Below the pieces are notes generated by a model that was given only the letters and a program-made list of their open reading frames with translations, did not search any database and was not told where the DNA came from. A program made the translations under genes and the position numbers. 64,000 bases of DNA from JBBRWO01 sp964388455 (GTDB taxonomy: Bacteria > Actinomycetota > Coriobacteriia > Anaerosomatales > JAAXUF01), in contig CAYMAN010000005.1 of NCBI GenBank assembly GCA_964388455.1, positions 27,607-91,606 of the forward strand. Reading direction: 5' to 3'. Positions 8,022 through 15,426 of this stretch are shown here, piece by piece. Numbering within the stretch: the stretch's first letter is position 1; the number at the start of each line of letters is the position of its first letter.

Positions 8022-8731
8022 CGGCTGTCACGCTCCCAGCGGTCGGCCGAAGTCTGGAGCCCTGTGAGAATCACGTTGACGAAGAGCACGATCGCCATGA
8101 GGATCGCCGCTAGGGCCAGGGCCTCACCGTAGCGGCCCATGCGCGTGAACTGCATGATGCCCGTCGTCATGACGCGCGTGTCGCCTTCGAGGTTGCCTCC
8201 CACCATCTGCACGGCACCGACCTCGGAGATGATTGCGCCGAACCCTCCGGCTACAGCAGCGATCAGGCCCATACGGGCTTCCGAGAGCGTGAGAATCGAG
8301 CGGCGCCATCGCCCCGCACCGAGCGAGCGCGCTTGGAGGATGAGCTCTCTGGGCACCGCGGCGACGGATGCGGCGGTGATCGCCATGACAATGGGAATCG
8401 CGATCACGACCTGCGCGATGACCATCGCCTGCTGCGAATACAGCAGCCCCAGATCGCCGAGCGGACCACGGCGCGAGAGCGTCATCGCGACGATCAGGCC
8501 GACGACGACCGGCGGCAGACCCATGCCGGCGTTGAAGATGACCAGCGCGGCACGCCTGCCGATGAAGCGCTTGGTGCCGACCAACAGGCCGACGGGTAGC
8601 CCGATGACAAGCGCGATCAACGTCGCGGTTCCCGACACGCGAACCGACGTGAACACGATCGTCCATACATCGACGGAGCCGGAGGAGAGCATCGCCCACC
8701 CCTCGCGCCACGCGTCCGTGAACAGCTGCAT
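8018..8731 (-). CDS. tupB: Tungstate ABC transporter permease
   Basis: A 237-aa inner-membrane permease with about five to six hydrophobic segments. It shows GLPVGLLVGTKRFIGRRA, FNAGMGLPPVVVGL, the EAA-like cytoplasmic loop with LILQARSLGAGRWRR, and GFGAIISEVGAVQMVGGNLEG, a pattern shared by TupB-type permeases. It lies 24 bp after the tupA stop and overlaps tupC by 4 bp, so the three genes form one transcription unit below the riboswitch at 9655-9753. Confidence 0.93.
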   Translation of the reverse strand: MQLFTDAWREGWAMLSSGSVDVWTIVFTSVRVSGTATLIALVIGLPVGLLVGTKRFIGRRAALVIFNAGMGLPPVVVGLIVAMTLSRRGPLGDLGLLYSQQAMVIAQVVIAIPIVMAITAASVAAVPRELILQARSLGAGRWRRSILTLSEARMGLIAAVAGGFGAIISEVGAVQMVGGNLEGDTRVMTTGIMQFTRMGRYGEALALAAILMAIVLFVNVILTGLQTSADRWERDSR

Positions 8732-8755
8732 CAGGCTACCCGTCCCCGGTTGCTG

Positions 8756-9649
8756 CTACTCGGCGTTCGGGACGAACAGCTGCTGTCCGAACTCCGCCAC
8801 GCCGTACTCGCCGATGACCTTCTGGCCATCAGCCGACAGGATCCAGTCGTTGAACGCCTGTGCGCCGACCTGGTTCTTGGCATCGGTCACCACGATGACG
8901 CCGTACTGGTTGAGCAGTCCCTTGTCCTTCTCGTACAGCACGACCAGGTCGGGATTGGCCTTCTGCGACGACAGGTAGGTGGCACGGTCGACGAGCGTGT
9001 AGGCGGCCTTGTCGTTGGCGACCTTGAGCGTCTCGCCCATGCCCTGACCGGTGGAGAGGTACCACGCGTCCGCATCAGGCGTCGGCGTGGGTGTCACACC
9101 GGCGTTCGCCCAGAGCTTCAGTTCCTTCTTGTGGGTTCCGGAATCGTCGCCACGAGAAACGTATAGTCCCTTGCCGGACTTGCCGGACTTCTGGATTGCG
9201 AGCATCGCAGCGGTGGTATCAGCCGAACCCTTGATCGCAGCAGGATCGGACGCGGGACCCACCAGAACGAAATCGTTGTACATGACGCTCTTGCGCTCGA
9301 CTCCGAAACCACCGGCCACGAACTTCTCTTCGTCCGCCTTGGCGTGCACGAGCAGCACGTCTGCGTCCTTGGTCTCGCCCAACTTGAGCGCTTCACCGGT
9401 ACCGACGGCGATGACCTTGACCTTGTACTCAGGATTGGCCTTCTCGAACGCAGGAATCAGCACGTCAAACAGTCCTGAATCCTGTGTCGAGGTTGTTGAG
9501 GCCAAGACGACATCGCTTGTCGTCGGGGTCTCGGCGGCTATAGGCGCTTCGGCTTTCTGCCCGCAACCCACAAGCGCCAATACCAGTACGACGGCGAGCG
9601 AGATGCCCGCCAGGCGCCTCTTGCGAGGCGCGGCGTTCGGGTGGTGCAT
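8756..9649 (-). CDS. tupA: Tungstate ABC transporter substrate-binding lipoprotein
   Basis: A 297-aa extracytoplasmic binding protein. The N-terminus is basic then hydrophobic and ends in a lipobox, VLALVGC (Cys29). The oxyanion-binding motifs of TupA-type proteins are plain: LASTTSTQDSGLFDVLIPAFE near residue 50 and VSRGDDSGTHKKELKLW near 170; ModA-type proteins have different ligand loops. High tungstate selectivity is known for characterised TupA; it is inferred here. The ATG has AGGGGA about 5 bp upstream, and that ribosome site is part of a riboswitch-like leader. Confidence 0.95.
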   Translation of the reverse strand: MHHPNAAPRKRRLAGISLAVVLVLALVGCGQKAEAPIAAETPTTSDVVLASTTSTQDSGLFDVLIPAFEKANPEYKVKVIAVGTGEALKLGETKDADVLLVHAKADEEKFVAGGFGVERKSVMYNDFVLVGPASDPAAIKGSADTTAAMLAIQKSGKSGKGLYVSRGDDSGTHKKELKLWANAGVTPTPTPDADAWYLSTGQGMGETLKVANDKAAYTLVDRATYLSSQKANPDLVVLYEKDKGLLNQYGVIVVTDAKNQVGAQAFNDWILSADGQKVIGEYGVAEFGQQLFVPNAE

Positions 9650-9654
9650 ATGAA

Positions 9655-9753
9655 TCCCCTTTCCACCGGGAGGCAGGGCCGTTTCCGTGCCCTACCCTAT
9701 CGGTCCGGCATCCTTGGCCCATCATGGGCGGTAGGCGTACCGGACTCGGAGAC
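9655..9753 (-). promoter_or_regulatory. Moco/Tuco riboswitch-like leader of tupA
   Basis: Read on the minus strand, the tupA leader opens with CTCCGAG, has a TCCGG/CCGGA pairing enclosing a GCCCATGATGGGC hairpin, then a ~9-bp stem (AGGGTAGGGC with GCCCTGCCT) capped by CGGAAACG, a GAAA tetraloop. It ends in GCCTCCCGGTGGAAAGGGG. The 3' GCCTCCCG...GGAAAGG block closely resembles the E. coli moaA leader of the Moco RNA class. The final G-run doubles as the tupA ribosome site, which suggests control of translation start. Placement before a tungstate importer fits the tungsten-cofactor variant. The class call is from recalled consensus and pairing by eye. Confidence 0.78.
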
Positions 9754-9798
9754 TTTGGCCGCGCGGGTGCGCGACGGATTCCAGCATAGCGCACGACC

Positions 9799-9830
9799 GC
9801 GCCCGGCACAGCATCAACTTTTCCGGGCGC
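9799..9830. repeat. 8-bp inverted repeat between the molbindin gene and tupA
   Basis: GCGCCCGG at 9799-9806 and CCGGGCGC at 9823-9830 can form a perfect stem with a 16-base loop. It starts 9 bp past the molbindin stop, and no T-run follows on the minus strand. It could end or weaken read-through from the molbindin gene before the tupA leader, or be an operator. Confidence 0.5.
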
Positions 9831-9839
9831 GAGTAGTGA

Positions 9840-10046
9840 CTATTCCTTGCCGAGAAGTACGTGGTCGGCCTTGATGATCGCAACGACTTCGTCGCCGACC
9901 GCGATGCCCATCTCTTTGACTGCGTCGACCGTGATAACGGACGTGATCATCTGACCACCGACATCCATCTTTACGAGCGCCTCTACGGCGCCTTCGCGGA
10001 CTTCGGTGACCGTTCCCTTCAGTTGGTTGCGCGCGCTGAGCTTCAT
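9840..10046 (-). CDS. Molbindin (single Mop/TOBE domain)
   Basis: A 68-aa protein consisting of one Mop domain: MKLSARNQLKGTVTEV at the start, EALVKMDVGGQMITSVIT in the middle, and VGDEVVAIIKADHVLLG at the end. Such proteins assemble into hexamers that store or buffer molybdate and tungstate in the cytoplasm. GGAAGGTGG lies just upstream of the ATG. It precedes the tup genes on the same strand, separated by the hairpin and riboswitch. An 11-bp palindrome CATGATTCATG (10108-10118) lies ~60 bp upstream of its start and could be an operator. Confidence 0.92.
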   Translation of the reverse strand: MKLSARNQLKGTVTEVREGAVEALVKMDVGGQMITSVITVDAVKEMGIAVGDEVVAIIKADHVLLGKE

Positions 10047-10162
10047 GACAAACCACCTTCCGACGAGTTAGCGGATTCTGCGGGCGCGTCGCAAGGCGCG
10101 CCTCACACATGATTCATGCCCGCAAGTCGCACTCGTGAACCCGGCGGCGCAACTCGTCGGCT

Positions 10163-11053
10163 CTACGCAAGCCGCTCGCGCAGAAACGCCGAGAACGCCT
10201 CGGCTGCGTGGGTCGGCGTGCCCTTGGGGAGCACGGCGAAGTAGGTACGAATCGCCGGCGGCGTCGCGAGGTCCACGCGCGCGACCGTCCCTAGCGCAAG
10301 CGCCTTACCAGCGACGTGCGACGAGAGCATCGCGACGCCCAGACCACCCTCGATCGCCGAGACAATCGCCTCACCGGTGCCGAGCTCCACCGCGACACGG
10401 AGCTCAGCGGGATCGAGTCCGTTCTCGGCCAGGAAGCTCTCGCTGATCTGACGCGTGCCGGAACCGGACTCTCTTGTGACCCAGTTCGCGTCGGCGAGAT
10501 CGGCCAGCGGCGCGGCTTTGCGCGTGGCAAGCGGTGAGGACGGCGGGCAGATGACGACCAGTTCGTCGGTGCCGAGTGGAGTGAAGTTGACCTTCGCACC
10601 CTTGACGATCGCGCCGGTCACGCCGAAGTTCGCGCGACCGTTCTCGACGGCCTCGACGACTTCGGTCGTGTCGTGAACGGTGATCGTGACTCCGACCTGC
10701 GGGTTCTCGGCGAGGAAGGGGCCGAGGAGGCGGGGAATCACGTAGACGCCGGGGGTCGTGCTCGCGGCGATGACGAGGCGACCGGTCACGGCTCCGGACA
10801 GCGCGGCTATCCCCTCGCGGGCGCATTCGAGCTCGGCGAGCACCTTGCGCGCGTAAGGCAGCAGCACGCGACCGGCCTCGGTGAGGTCGATGCGGCGGTA
10901 GCGACGATCAAGAAGCGTCGCGCCGGCGTCGGCCTCGAGCGCCTGGACCTGCATGGTGACCGCCGGTTGCGAGATCCCCATCTGGCGTGCCGCCTCCGAG
11001 AAGGAGCCGGCGTCGACGACAGTCACAAACGTACGCAGCTGTGGGATGTTCAT
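10163..11053 (-). CDS. LysR-family transcriptional regulator
   Basis: A 296-aa regulator with an N-terminal winged helix (MNIPQLRTFVTVVDAGSFSEAA, ISQPAVTMQVQALE) and a LysR substrate-binding domain from about residue 90. The pattern RESGSGTRQISESFL near residue 200 is typical of the CysB/CysL-like group, which often senses sulfur, selenium-related or oxyanion metabolites. The gene reads towards the molbindin and tup genes and is a likely regulator of this block or of selenium genes. A T-N11-A box lies 45 bp upstream, compatible with autoregulation. Confidence 0.92.
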   Translation of the reverse strand: MNIPQLRTFVTVVDAGSFSEAARQMGISQPAVTMQVQALEADAGATLLDRRYRRIDLTEAGRVLLPYARKVLAELECAREGIAALSGAVTGRLVIAASTTPGVYVIPRLLGPFLAENPQVGVTITVHDTTEVVEAVENGRANFGVTGAIVKGAKVNFTPLGTDELVVICPPSSPLATRKAAPLADLADANWVTRESGSGTRQISESFLAENGLDPAELRVAVELGTGEAIVSAIEGGLGVAMLSSHVAGKALALGTVARVDLATPPAIRTYFAVLPKGTPTHAAEAFSAFLRERLA

Positions 11054-11097
11054 AAGGTTCCCGTCAAGCGTGGTTGGCTGTCACTCGAGTCTAGCGC

Positions 11098-11112
11098 ATA
11101 AGCGTGCGTTAT
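11098..11112. promoter_or_regulatory. T-N11-A LysR-type operator candidate
   Basis: ATAAGCGTGCGTTAT is an interrupted palindrome (ATAA-N7-TTAT) that meets the T-N11-A rule for LysR-type binding sites. It lies between the divergent lysR-like gene (start 11053) and fur-like gene (start 11191), where an autoregulatory site is expected. Confidence 0.45.
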
Positions 11113-11125
11113 AGCTTCCGTTGGG

Positions 11126-11159
11126 TATACTCTGGGGGCTAGATGCGAACGATTCTCAT
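11126..11159 (+). promoter_or_regulatory. TATACT -10 box and Fur/Zur-like 7-1-7 operator before the fur-cbiMQO operon
   Basis: A good -10 hexamer (TATACT, 11126-11131) is followed from 11143 by ATGCGAACGATTCTCAT, an imperfect 7-1-7 inverted repeat with six of eight arm positions paired. This spacing places the repeat over the expected transcription start. Fur-family repressors bind such AT-rich 7-1-7 boxes, and the next gene encodes a Fur-family protein, so negative autoregulation by metal is the likely reading. No clear -35 is seen. Confidence 0.5.
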
Positions 11160-11190
11160 GTAGTGCACCCGAAATCTTGGAAGGAGACCT

Positions 11191-11640
11191 GTGGCTCCAC
11201 GTGTCCCGCAGTCTGCGGAGCCCGGTCGAGACGCGTCGCCGTACGGCGGCGGCCGCGTGACCCCCCAGCGCCGACTGGTTGCCGCGGTGGCCGGCGCATG
11301 GTCCGGCGCTTTCACTGTGGACGAGCTCGCAGCCGCGGTACGGACCCGCGACCGTGCCGCGAGCGTCGCCACCGTGTATCGCAGCGTCGCCGCGCTGGCC
11401 GAGAACGGCTGGCTGGAGCGCGTCGGCGAGCGCGACGGTGCCGCGCTCTTCACGCGCTGTGCCGCCGGCGCCCACCATCACCATCACGTGGTGTGCGACG
11501 GCTGCGGCCGCGTCGAAGTCGCGGAGTGTCCCGTGAAGCCCGCGGTCTCGGCGAATGTAGCTGGCGGGTTCGTCATCACGCGCCACGAGGTCACGCTGTA
11601 CGGCCTCTGCCCCGCGTGCGCCAACGGGACGGTGAGCTAG
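11191..11640 (+). CDS. Fur-family metalloregulator (Zur/Nur-like)
   Basis: A 149-aa regulator with an N-terminal winged helix (VTPQRRLVAAVAGAW, ATVYRSVAALAENGWLERV) and a C-terminal dimerisation domain. His-rich HHHHHVVCDGCGRVEVAEC and LCPAC supply the two CXXC pairs of the structural zinc site. GTG start with AAGGAG 7 bp upstream. The stop abuts the cbiM ATG, so it is the first gene of a cobalt/nickel-type uptake operon. The metal sensed (Ni, Zn or Co) cannot be read from sequence. Confidence 0.92.
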   Translation: MAPRVPQSAEPGRDASPYGGGRVTPQRRLVAAVAGAWSGAFTVDELAAAVRTRDRAASVATVYRSVAALAENGWLERVGERDGAALFTRCAAGAHHHHHVVCDGCGRVEVAECPVKPAVSANVAGGFVITRHEVTLYGLCPACANGTVS

Positions 11641-12441
11641 ATGTCGCACATCCACATCCCGGACGGCGTGCTGCCGCTGTGGCTCGTGGCGCTGGGTTGG
11701 CTCGTAACCACGGTGATCGTCGGCCTGGCCGTGCGTCACGGCTCGCGCGCAGACCTCGGGCGTCGCGTACCGCTGCTCGGCGCCATCGGCGCACTTATGC
11801 TGGTGGCGATGTCGAGCGAGCTCATCCCGATCGCCTATCACGTCAACCTCACGGTGGTCGCCGGCATCCTGCTGGGGCCCTCGCTGTCGGTCGTCGCTGC
11901 CGCGATCGTGGTGACGCTGCTGGCGTTACTCGGCCATGGCGGGGTCACGGTGATCGGCCTCAACGTGATGGTCATCGCCGCCGAGATGGTCGTGGGATGC
12001 CTGCTCTTTCGTGGCCTGCTGCGTCTTATGGGTCGCCCGCGCGCGTCGTGGGCCGCCGGTGTGGCGACCGTCGTCACACTTGCGCTGACCTCCACGATGC
12101 TGGTCGGGATAGTGTGGCTCGGGGGTGCGGGGGCGGCGACACGCGAGAGCGGCGCGCTCGACCCGTCGACGCTGCGGTTCGAGAGCCCTCTCGCGGGCGG
12201 CATCTTCACCAACGCCATCGTCGCGCCCGAGACCGAACCAGAGGTCCCGGATGCGCCTCTCTCGGTCGCCCGGTTCGCGCTGATGGTTTACGCGCTGGGG
12301 TCCATCGGTTGGGTGCTGGAGGCAATGATCACCGGCGCGATCGTGGGTTACACCGCCAAGATCCGGCCGTCGCTGGTGTTCGAAGGCGCGACGCGCACCG
12401 CAGCCTCTCCCCCACCGGGCGATGAGGGGCTGAGCGCCTGA
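11641..12441 (+). CDS. cbiM: ECF transporter substrate-specific component, CbiM family
   Basis: A 266-aa membrane protein with about seven hydrophobic segments. It begins MSHIHIPDGVLPLW; the HIPDG motif near the amino end supplies metal ligands in CbiM/NikM, and later GHGGVTVIGLNV and ELIPIAYHVNLTVV are family features. The N-terminus is a few residues longer than the classical MHIPDG form. No separate cbiN is present. The ATG directly follows the fur-like stop, and the stop overlaps cbiQ as TGATG. Cobalt or nickel uptake is the known role. Confidence 0.93.
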   Translation: MSHIHIPDGVLPLWLVALGWLVTTVIVGLAVRHGSRADLGRRVPLLGAIGALMLVAMSSELIPIAYHVNLTVVAGILLGPSLSVVAAAIVVTLLALLGHGGVTVIGLNVMVIAAEMVVGCLLFRGLLRLMGRPRASWAAGVATVVTLALTSTMLVGIVWLGGAGAATRESGALDPSTLRFESPLAGGIFTNAIVAPETEPEVPDAPLSVARFALMVYALGSIGWVLEAMITGAIVGYTAKIRPSLVFEGATRTAASPPPGDEGLSA

Positions 12442-13262
12442 TGCGGATCGCAGACGTCGATACGATAGCGGTGCTGGGCGACTCGTCGCTGCACCGCATC
12501 GGGGCGCCCACCAAGCTCGTCGCGTTCGCGTTGGTGCTCTCGGCGGTACTGGTAACCACCAACGTGCTTCTCATCCTGGCGCTCGCACTCGCTCTGATCG
12601 CGGTGGTGGTGGGGCAGCGACTGCCGGCGCGCACGCTGCTGGGCTTCGCGGCGTATCCGGCGCTGTTCGCGGCGCTGTTCGCTTTGGCGACGACCGCGGG
12701 GATGCTCGGCGTGGCGCTGGTGGTTGGTAAGGCGCTGTGCGCGGCGCTCGCTGCGGTGCTGCTGACATTCACGACGCCATACCCCTACATCTTCGCCCCT
12801 ATTCAGCGTGGGCTGCCAGCGCTTCTCGGCGATGCGGCGCTGATGACGTATCGCTCACTGTTCCTGCTGCTGGACCGCATGGACAAGACGCTGACTTCGG
12901 TGCGGCTGCGAGCTGGTCGACCGCGGTCGTTCGCCGCGGGAGCGCGGATGGTGACGACTGCGCTGGGCGGTACGCTCTTCTACTCGATCGACCTGTCGCA
13001 GCGCACCTATGACGTGATGCGACTCCGAGGCTACGAAGGCCGCCTCGCAGTCGCCCCCCAGCCGAGGGGTCCGCTGGTGACGCGCGTGGCGACCGTGGCA
13101 ATCGCTGCGGGGCTGCTCGGCGTGTCGGTGCTGTGGCGTGTGGAGTGGGCGCGACTTAACCCGATATCGTGGCTGCCTCCGCTGCTCGCGGCGCTGGTTC
13201 TGCTCGGCGCTGTTGCTGCCCGCGTGACCCGAACCATCCGTAGCCGGAAGGAACGCTCATGA
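12441..13262 (+). CDS. cbiQ: ECF transporter transmembrane component CbiQ
   Basis: A 273-aa energy-coupling permease with several hydrophobic segments. The T-component signature is present: SLFLLLDRMDKTLTSVRLRAGRP, containing the first Ala-Arg-Gly-like coupling motif (RAG), and YDVMRLRGYEGRL, the second (RGY). These helices contact the ATPase. It overlaps cbiM by one base and cbiO by four (ATGA), so the three subunits are probably made in fixed ratio. Confidence 0.92.
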   Translation: MRIADVDTIAVLGDSSLHRIGAPTKLVAFALVLSAVLVTTNVLLILALALALIAVVVGQRLPARTLLGFAAYPALFAALFALATTAGMLGVALVVGKALCAALAAVLLTFTTPYPYIFAPIQRGLPALLGDAALMTYRSLFLLLDRMDKTLTSVRLRAGRPRSFAAGARMVTTALGGTLFYSIDLSQRTYDVMRLRGYEGRLAVAPQPRGPLVTRVATVAIAAGLLGVSVLWRVEWARLNPISWLPPLLAALVLLGAVAARVTRTIRSRKERS

Positions 13263-14155
13263 GCACCACCTGCGATCCCGTGCACACGCATCTCGCGTCT
13301 GAGCCGTGCCCCGATGACGTCGTGCGCGTCAGCTGCGTGCGCCACGCCTACGAGGACGGCACGCGCGTCGATCTGTGCGGCATGGACTTTGTGGCGCACC
13401 GCGGTGCGCGGGTGGCATTGCTGGGACCCAACGGCTCGGGCAAGACCACCCTGCTCTACCACATCCTCGGCCTGCTCAAGGCGCAGGAGGGCCACGTCAG
13501 CGTCTTCGGCCTCGACCCGGCGACACAGTGGCGCGAGATCCGGGCACGTGTGGGAGTGGTGCTCCAGAACGTCGACGAGCAGATCATCATGCCGACCGTC
13601 GCCGACGACGTCGCGTTCTCGCCGCGCCAGTACGGCCTGCCCGAGGACGAGGTAACCCGCCAAGTGGACCGCGCGCTTGACCTGCTCGGCATCGCCGAAC
13701 TCGCCGGTCGCGTGCCGCACCACCTGTCGGGAGGGCAGAAGCGCAAGGTCGCGCTGGCGGGGGCGCTGGTGATGGAGCCGGAACTGCTGGTGCTCGATGA
13801 GCCGTTCGAGGGGCTCGACCCTGCAGCGCGCGGGGCGCTGGTGGAGCTCATCGGCCGGTTGGCGCGTGAGCAGCAGGTGACTGTGGTGATGACGACGCAC
13901 GACATCGACTCGGTGTCGGAGCTCGCGGACTTCGCCTACGTGCTGGCCCCGGGCGGCGAGATCGTGCTGCGAGGGACGCCGGCCGAGGTGTTCGCGAACG
14001 TGGACGCCATCGCTGCGAGCAACATCAGGCCGCCGCTGTTGGCGGAGCTGTTCGCGGCGCTGGCCGCCGAGTCGGGCGATGCGCCGGCGCCGGAACTCGA
14101 TGTCGCGGCTGCAACTTCCGCGTTGCTACGCTGGCGGGACGAGACGAGCCGTTAG
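13259..14155 (+). CDS. cbiO: ECF transporter ATPase CbiO
   Basis: A 298-aa ABC ATPase: Walker A LLGPNGSGKTTLL near residue 57, Q-loop VVLQNVDEQIIMPTV, signature HHLSGGQKRKVALAGAL, Walker B LLVLDEPFEGLDP, switch His in MTTHDIDSV. Powers the CbiM/CbiQ uptake complex. Its TAG stop overlaps the stop of the convergent flavodiiron gene, so there is no space for a separate terminator between the two. Confidence 0.94.
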   Translation: MSTTCDPVHTHLASEPCPDDVVRVSCVRHAYEDGTRVDLCGMDFVAHRGARVALLGPNGSGKTTLLYHILGLLKAQEGHVSVFGLDPATQWREIRARVGVVLQNVDEQIIMPTVADDVAFSPRQYGLPEDEVTRQVDRALDLLGIAELAGRVPHHLSGGQKRKVALAGALVMEPELLVLDEPFEGLDPAARGALVELIGRLAREQQVTVVMTTHDIDSVSELADFAYVLAPGGEIVLRGTPAEVFANVDAIAASNIRPPLLAELFAALAAESGDAPAPELDVAAATSALLRWRDETSR

Positions 14156-15369
14156 CCCTGCTCCTCGACGCCCTTCATCTTCACGAGCTCGGCGAAGCTG
14201 GCGCCCCACGCCTGAGCCTCCTCGATGTCCTCGGCAGTGGGTTTGTACTTGCAGGTGAAGTCGGGCTGGGGCATCTCGAAGCCGATCTCTTCGAGCCGCG
14301 CCGTCATCTGCTTGGTGGCGCCGCTCGACCAGCCGTAGCTGCCAAAGGCTCCCGCGAGCTTGTTCTTGGGCTTGAGGCCGGCGATGTACTGCAGGTACGC
14401 CGCAGTGCGGTACAGCATCCCGTGGTGCAGCGTGGGGCTTCCCAGGAGCAGTGCGCGGCTGTCGAGCAGGTGGCGCGTGATCTCAGCCAGCGGCGTGACG
14501 GCGATGTCAAAGAGCTGGACCTCGACGCCGGCACGAGCGGCGCCGTCGGCGATCTCACGGGCCAGGATGTCGGTCGAGCCCCACATGGTCGAGTACGCGA
14601 CGACGAGCTTGTCCTCGGTCTCGCCGGCGGTAAGGCGGTCGTACGCGTCGATGACGGTCGGGACCGAGTCATGACGCCAGATGACGCCGTGGCTCGGCGC
14701 GATGGTGGAGCATGTCCAGCCGTTCTCGACGACCTTGGAGACGGCCTTGGAAACCTGCGACCCCAGCGGCATGAGGATGTTGGCGTAGTAAGCGGTCAGC
14801 TCTTCGACCGCGAACGTCAGTCCGACCTCGTCGGCGAATCTGGCCGAGGACGCGAGGTGCTGGCCGAAGGCGTCGTTGGGCATGAGCGTGCACGACTCGG
14901 CACAGTACGTGAACATCGAGTCGGGCCAGTGAACCATCGGCATCGGGAGAAACTGCAGCGTCTTGCCGCCCAGGTCGATGGTGTCATCCGCGCCGACCGG
15001 CGAGACCTGCGACGCGATGTCGTCACCGTGGTAGCCGAGGATGCCTCGCACGCCGCCGGCGCTTGCGACGACCTTGGCCTGCGGAAGCGCCTCCATGACA
15101 GCGCGGAGCCCACTGTTGTGGTCGGGCTCGACGTGGTTGACGACGATGTAGTCGATCTTCTCCAGCGCCACGACGTCCGCGCAACGTTCAAGCAGCTCGG
15201 GCACGAACGGCAACTTCACCGTGTCGATCAGGGCGACGTGATCATCTCCCACGACGAGGTACGCGTTGTAGGTCGTGCCATGCGGCGTCTCGTAGCCGTG
15301 GAAGTCACGGAGGTTCCAGTCGATCACACCGACCCAGTGAATTCGGTCAGAAACAGGAACAGATTTCAT
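14152..15369 (-). CDS. Flavodiiron protein (FprA-type A flavoprotein)
   Basis: A 405-aa two-domain protein. Residues ~1-250 are the beta-lactamase-like diiron domain with HVEPDHNSG (H-x-E-x-D-H ligands), MPMVHWPDSMFTY and PNDAFGQHLAS. Residues ~255-400 are a flavodoxin domain with VVAYSTMWGSTDILA (FMN phosphate loop). Such enzymes reduce O2 to water or NO to N2O in anaerobes. No rubredoxin domain is fused, so a separate electron donor is needed. ATG with AAGGACC upstream. Confidence 0.94.
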   Translation of the reverse strand: MKSVPVSDRIHWVGVIDWNLRDFHGYETPHGTTYNAYLVVGDDHVALIDTVKLPFVPELLERCADVVALEKIDYIVVNHVEPDHNSGLRAVMEALPQAKVVASAGGVRGILGYHGDDIASQVSPVGADDTIDLGGKTLQFLPMPMVHWPDSMFTYCAESCTLMPNDAFGQHLASSARFADEVGLTFAVEELTAYYANILMPLGSQVSKAVSKVVENGWTCSTIAPSHGVIWRHDSVPTVIDAYDRLTAGETEDKLVVAYSTMWGSTDILAREIADGAARAGVEVQLFDIAVTPLAEITRHLLDSRALLLGSPTLHHGMLYRTAAYLQYIAGLKPKNKLAGAFGSYGWSSGATKQMTARLEEIGFEMPQPDFTCKYKPTAEDIEEAQAWGASFAELVKMKGVEEQG

Positions 15370-15426
15370 CGCCAGAGGTCCTTCCCTCGGTCATTGCCCA
15401 CCAGTGGTGTGTACCCGAGACGAACG

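Noticed and set aside
10108..10118. CATGATTCATG palindrome as a ModE operator
   Set aside because: Short, unlike the longer ModE consensus, and no ModE gene is visible; kept only as a remark under the molbindin gene.
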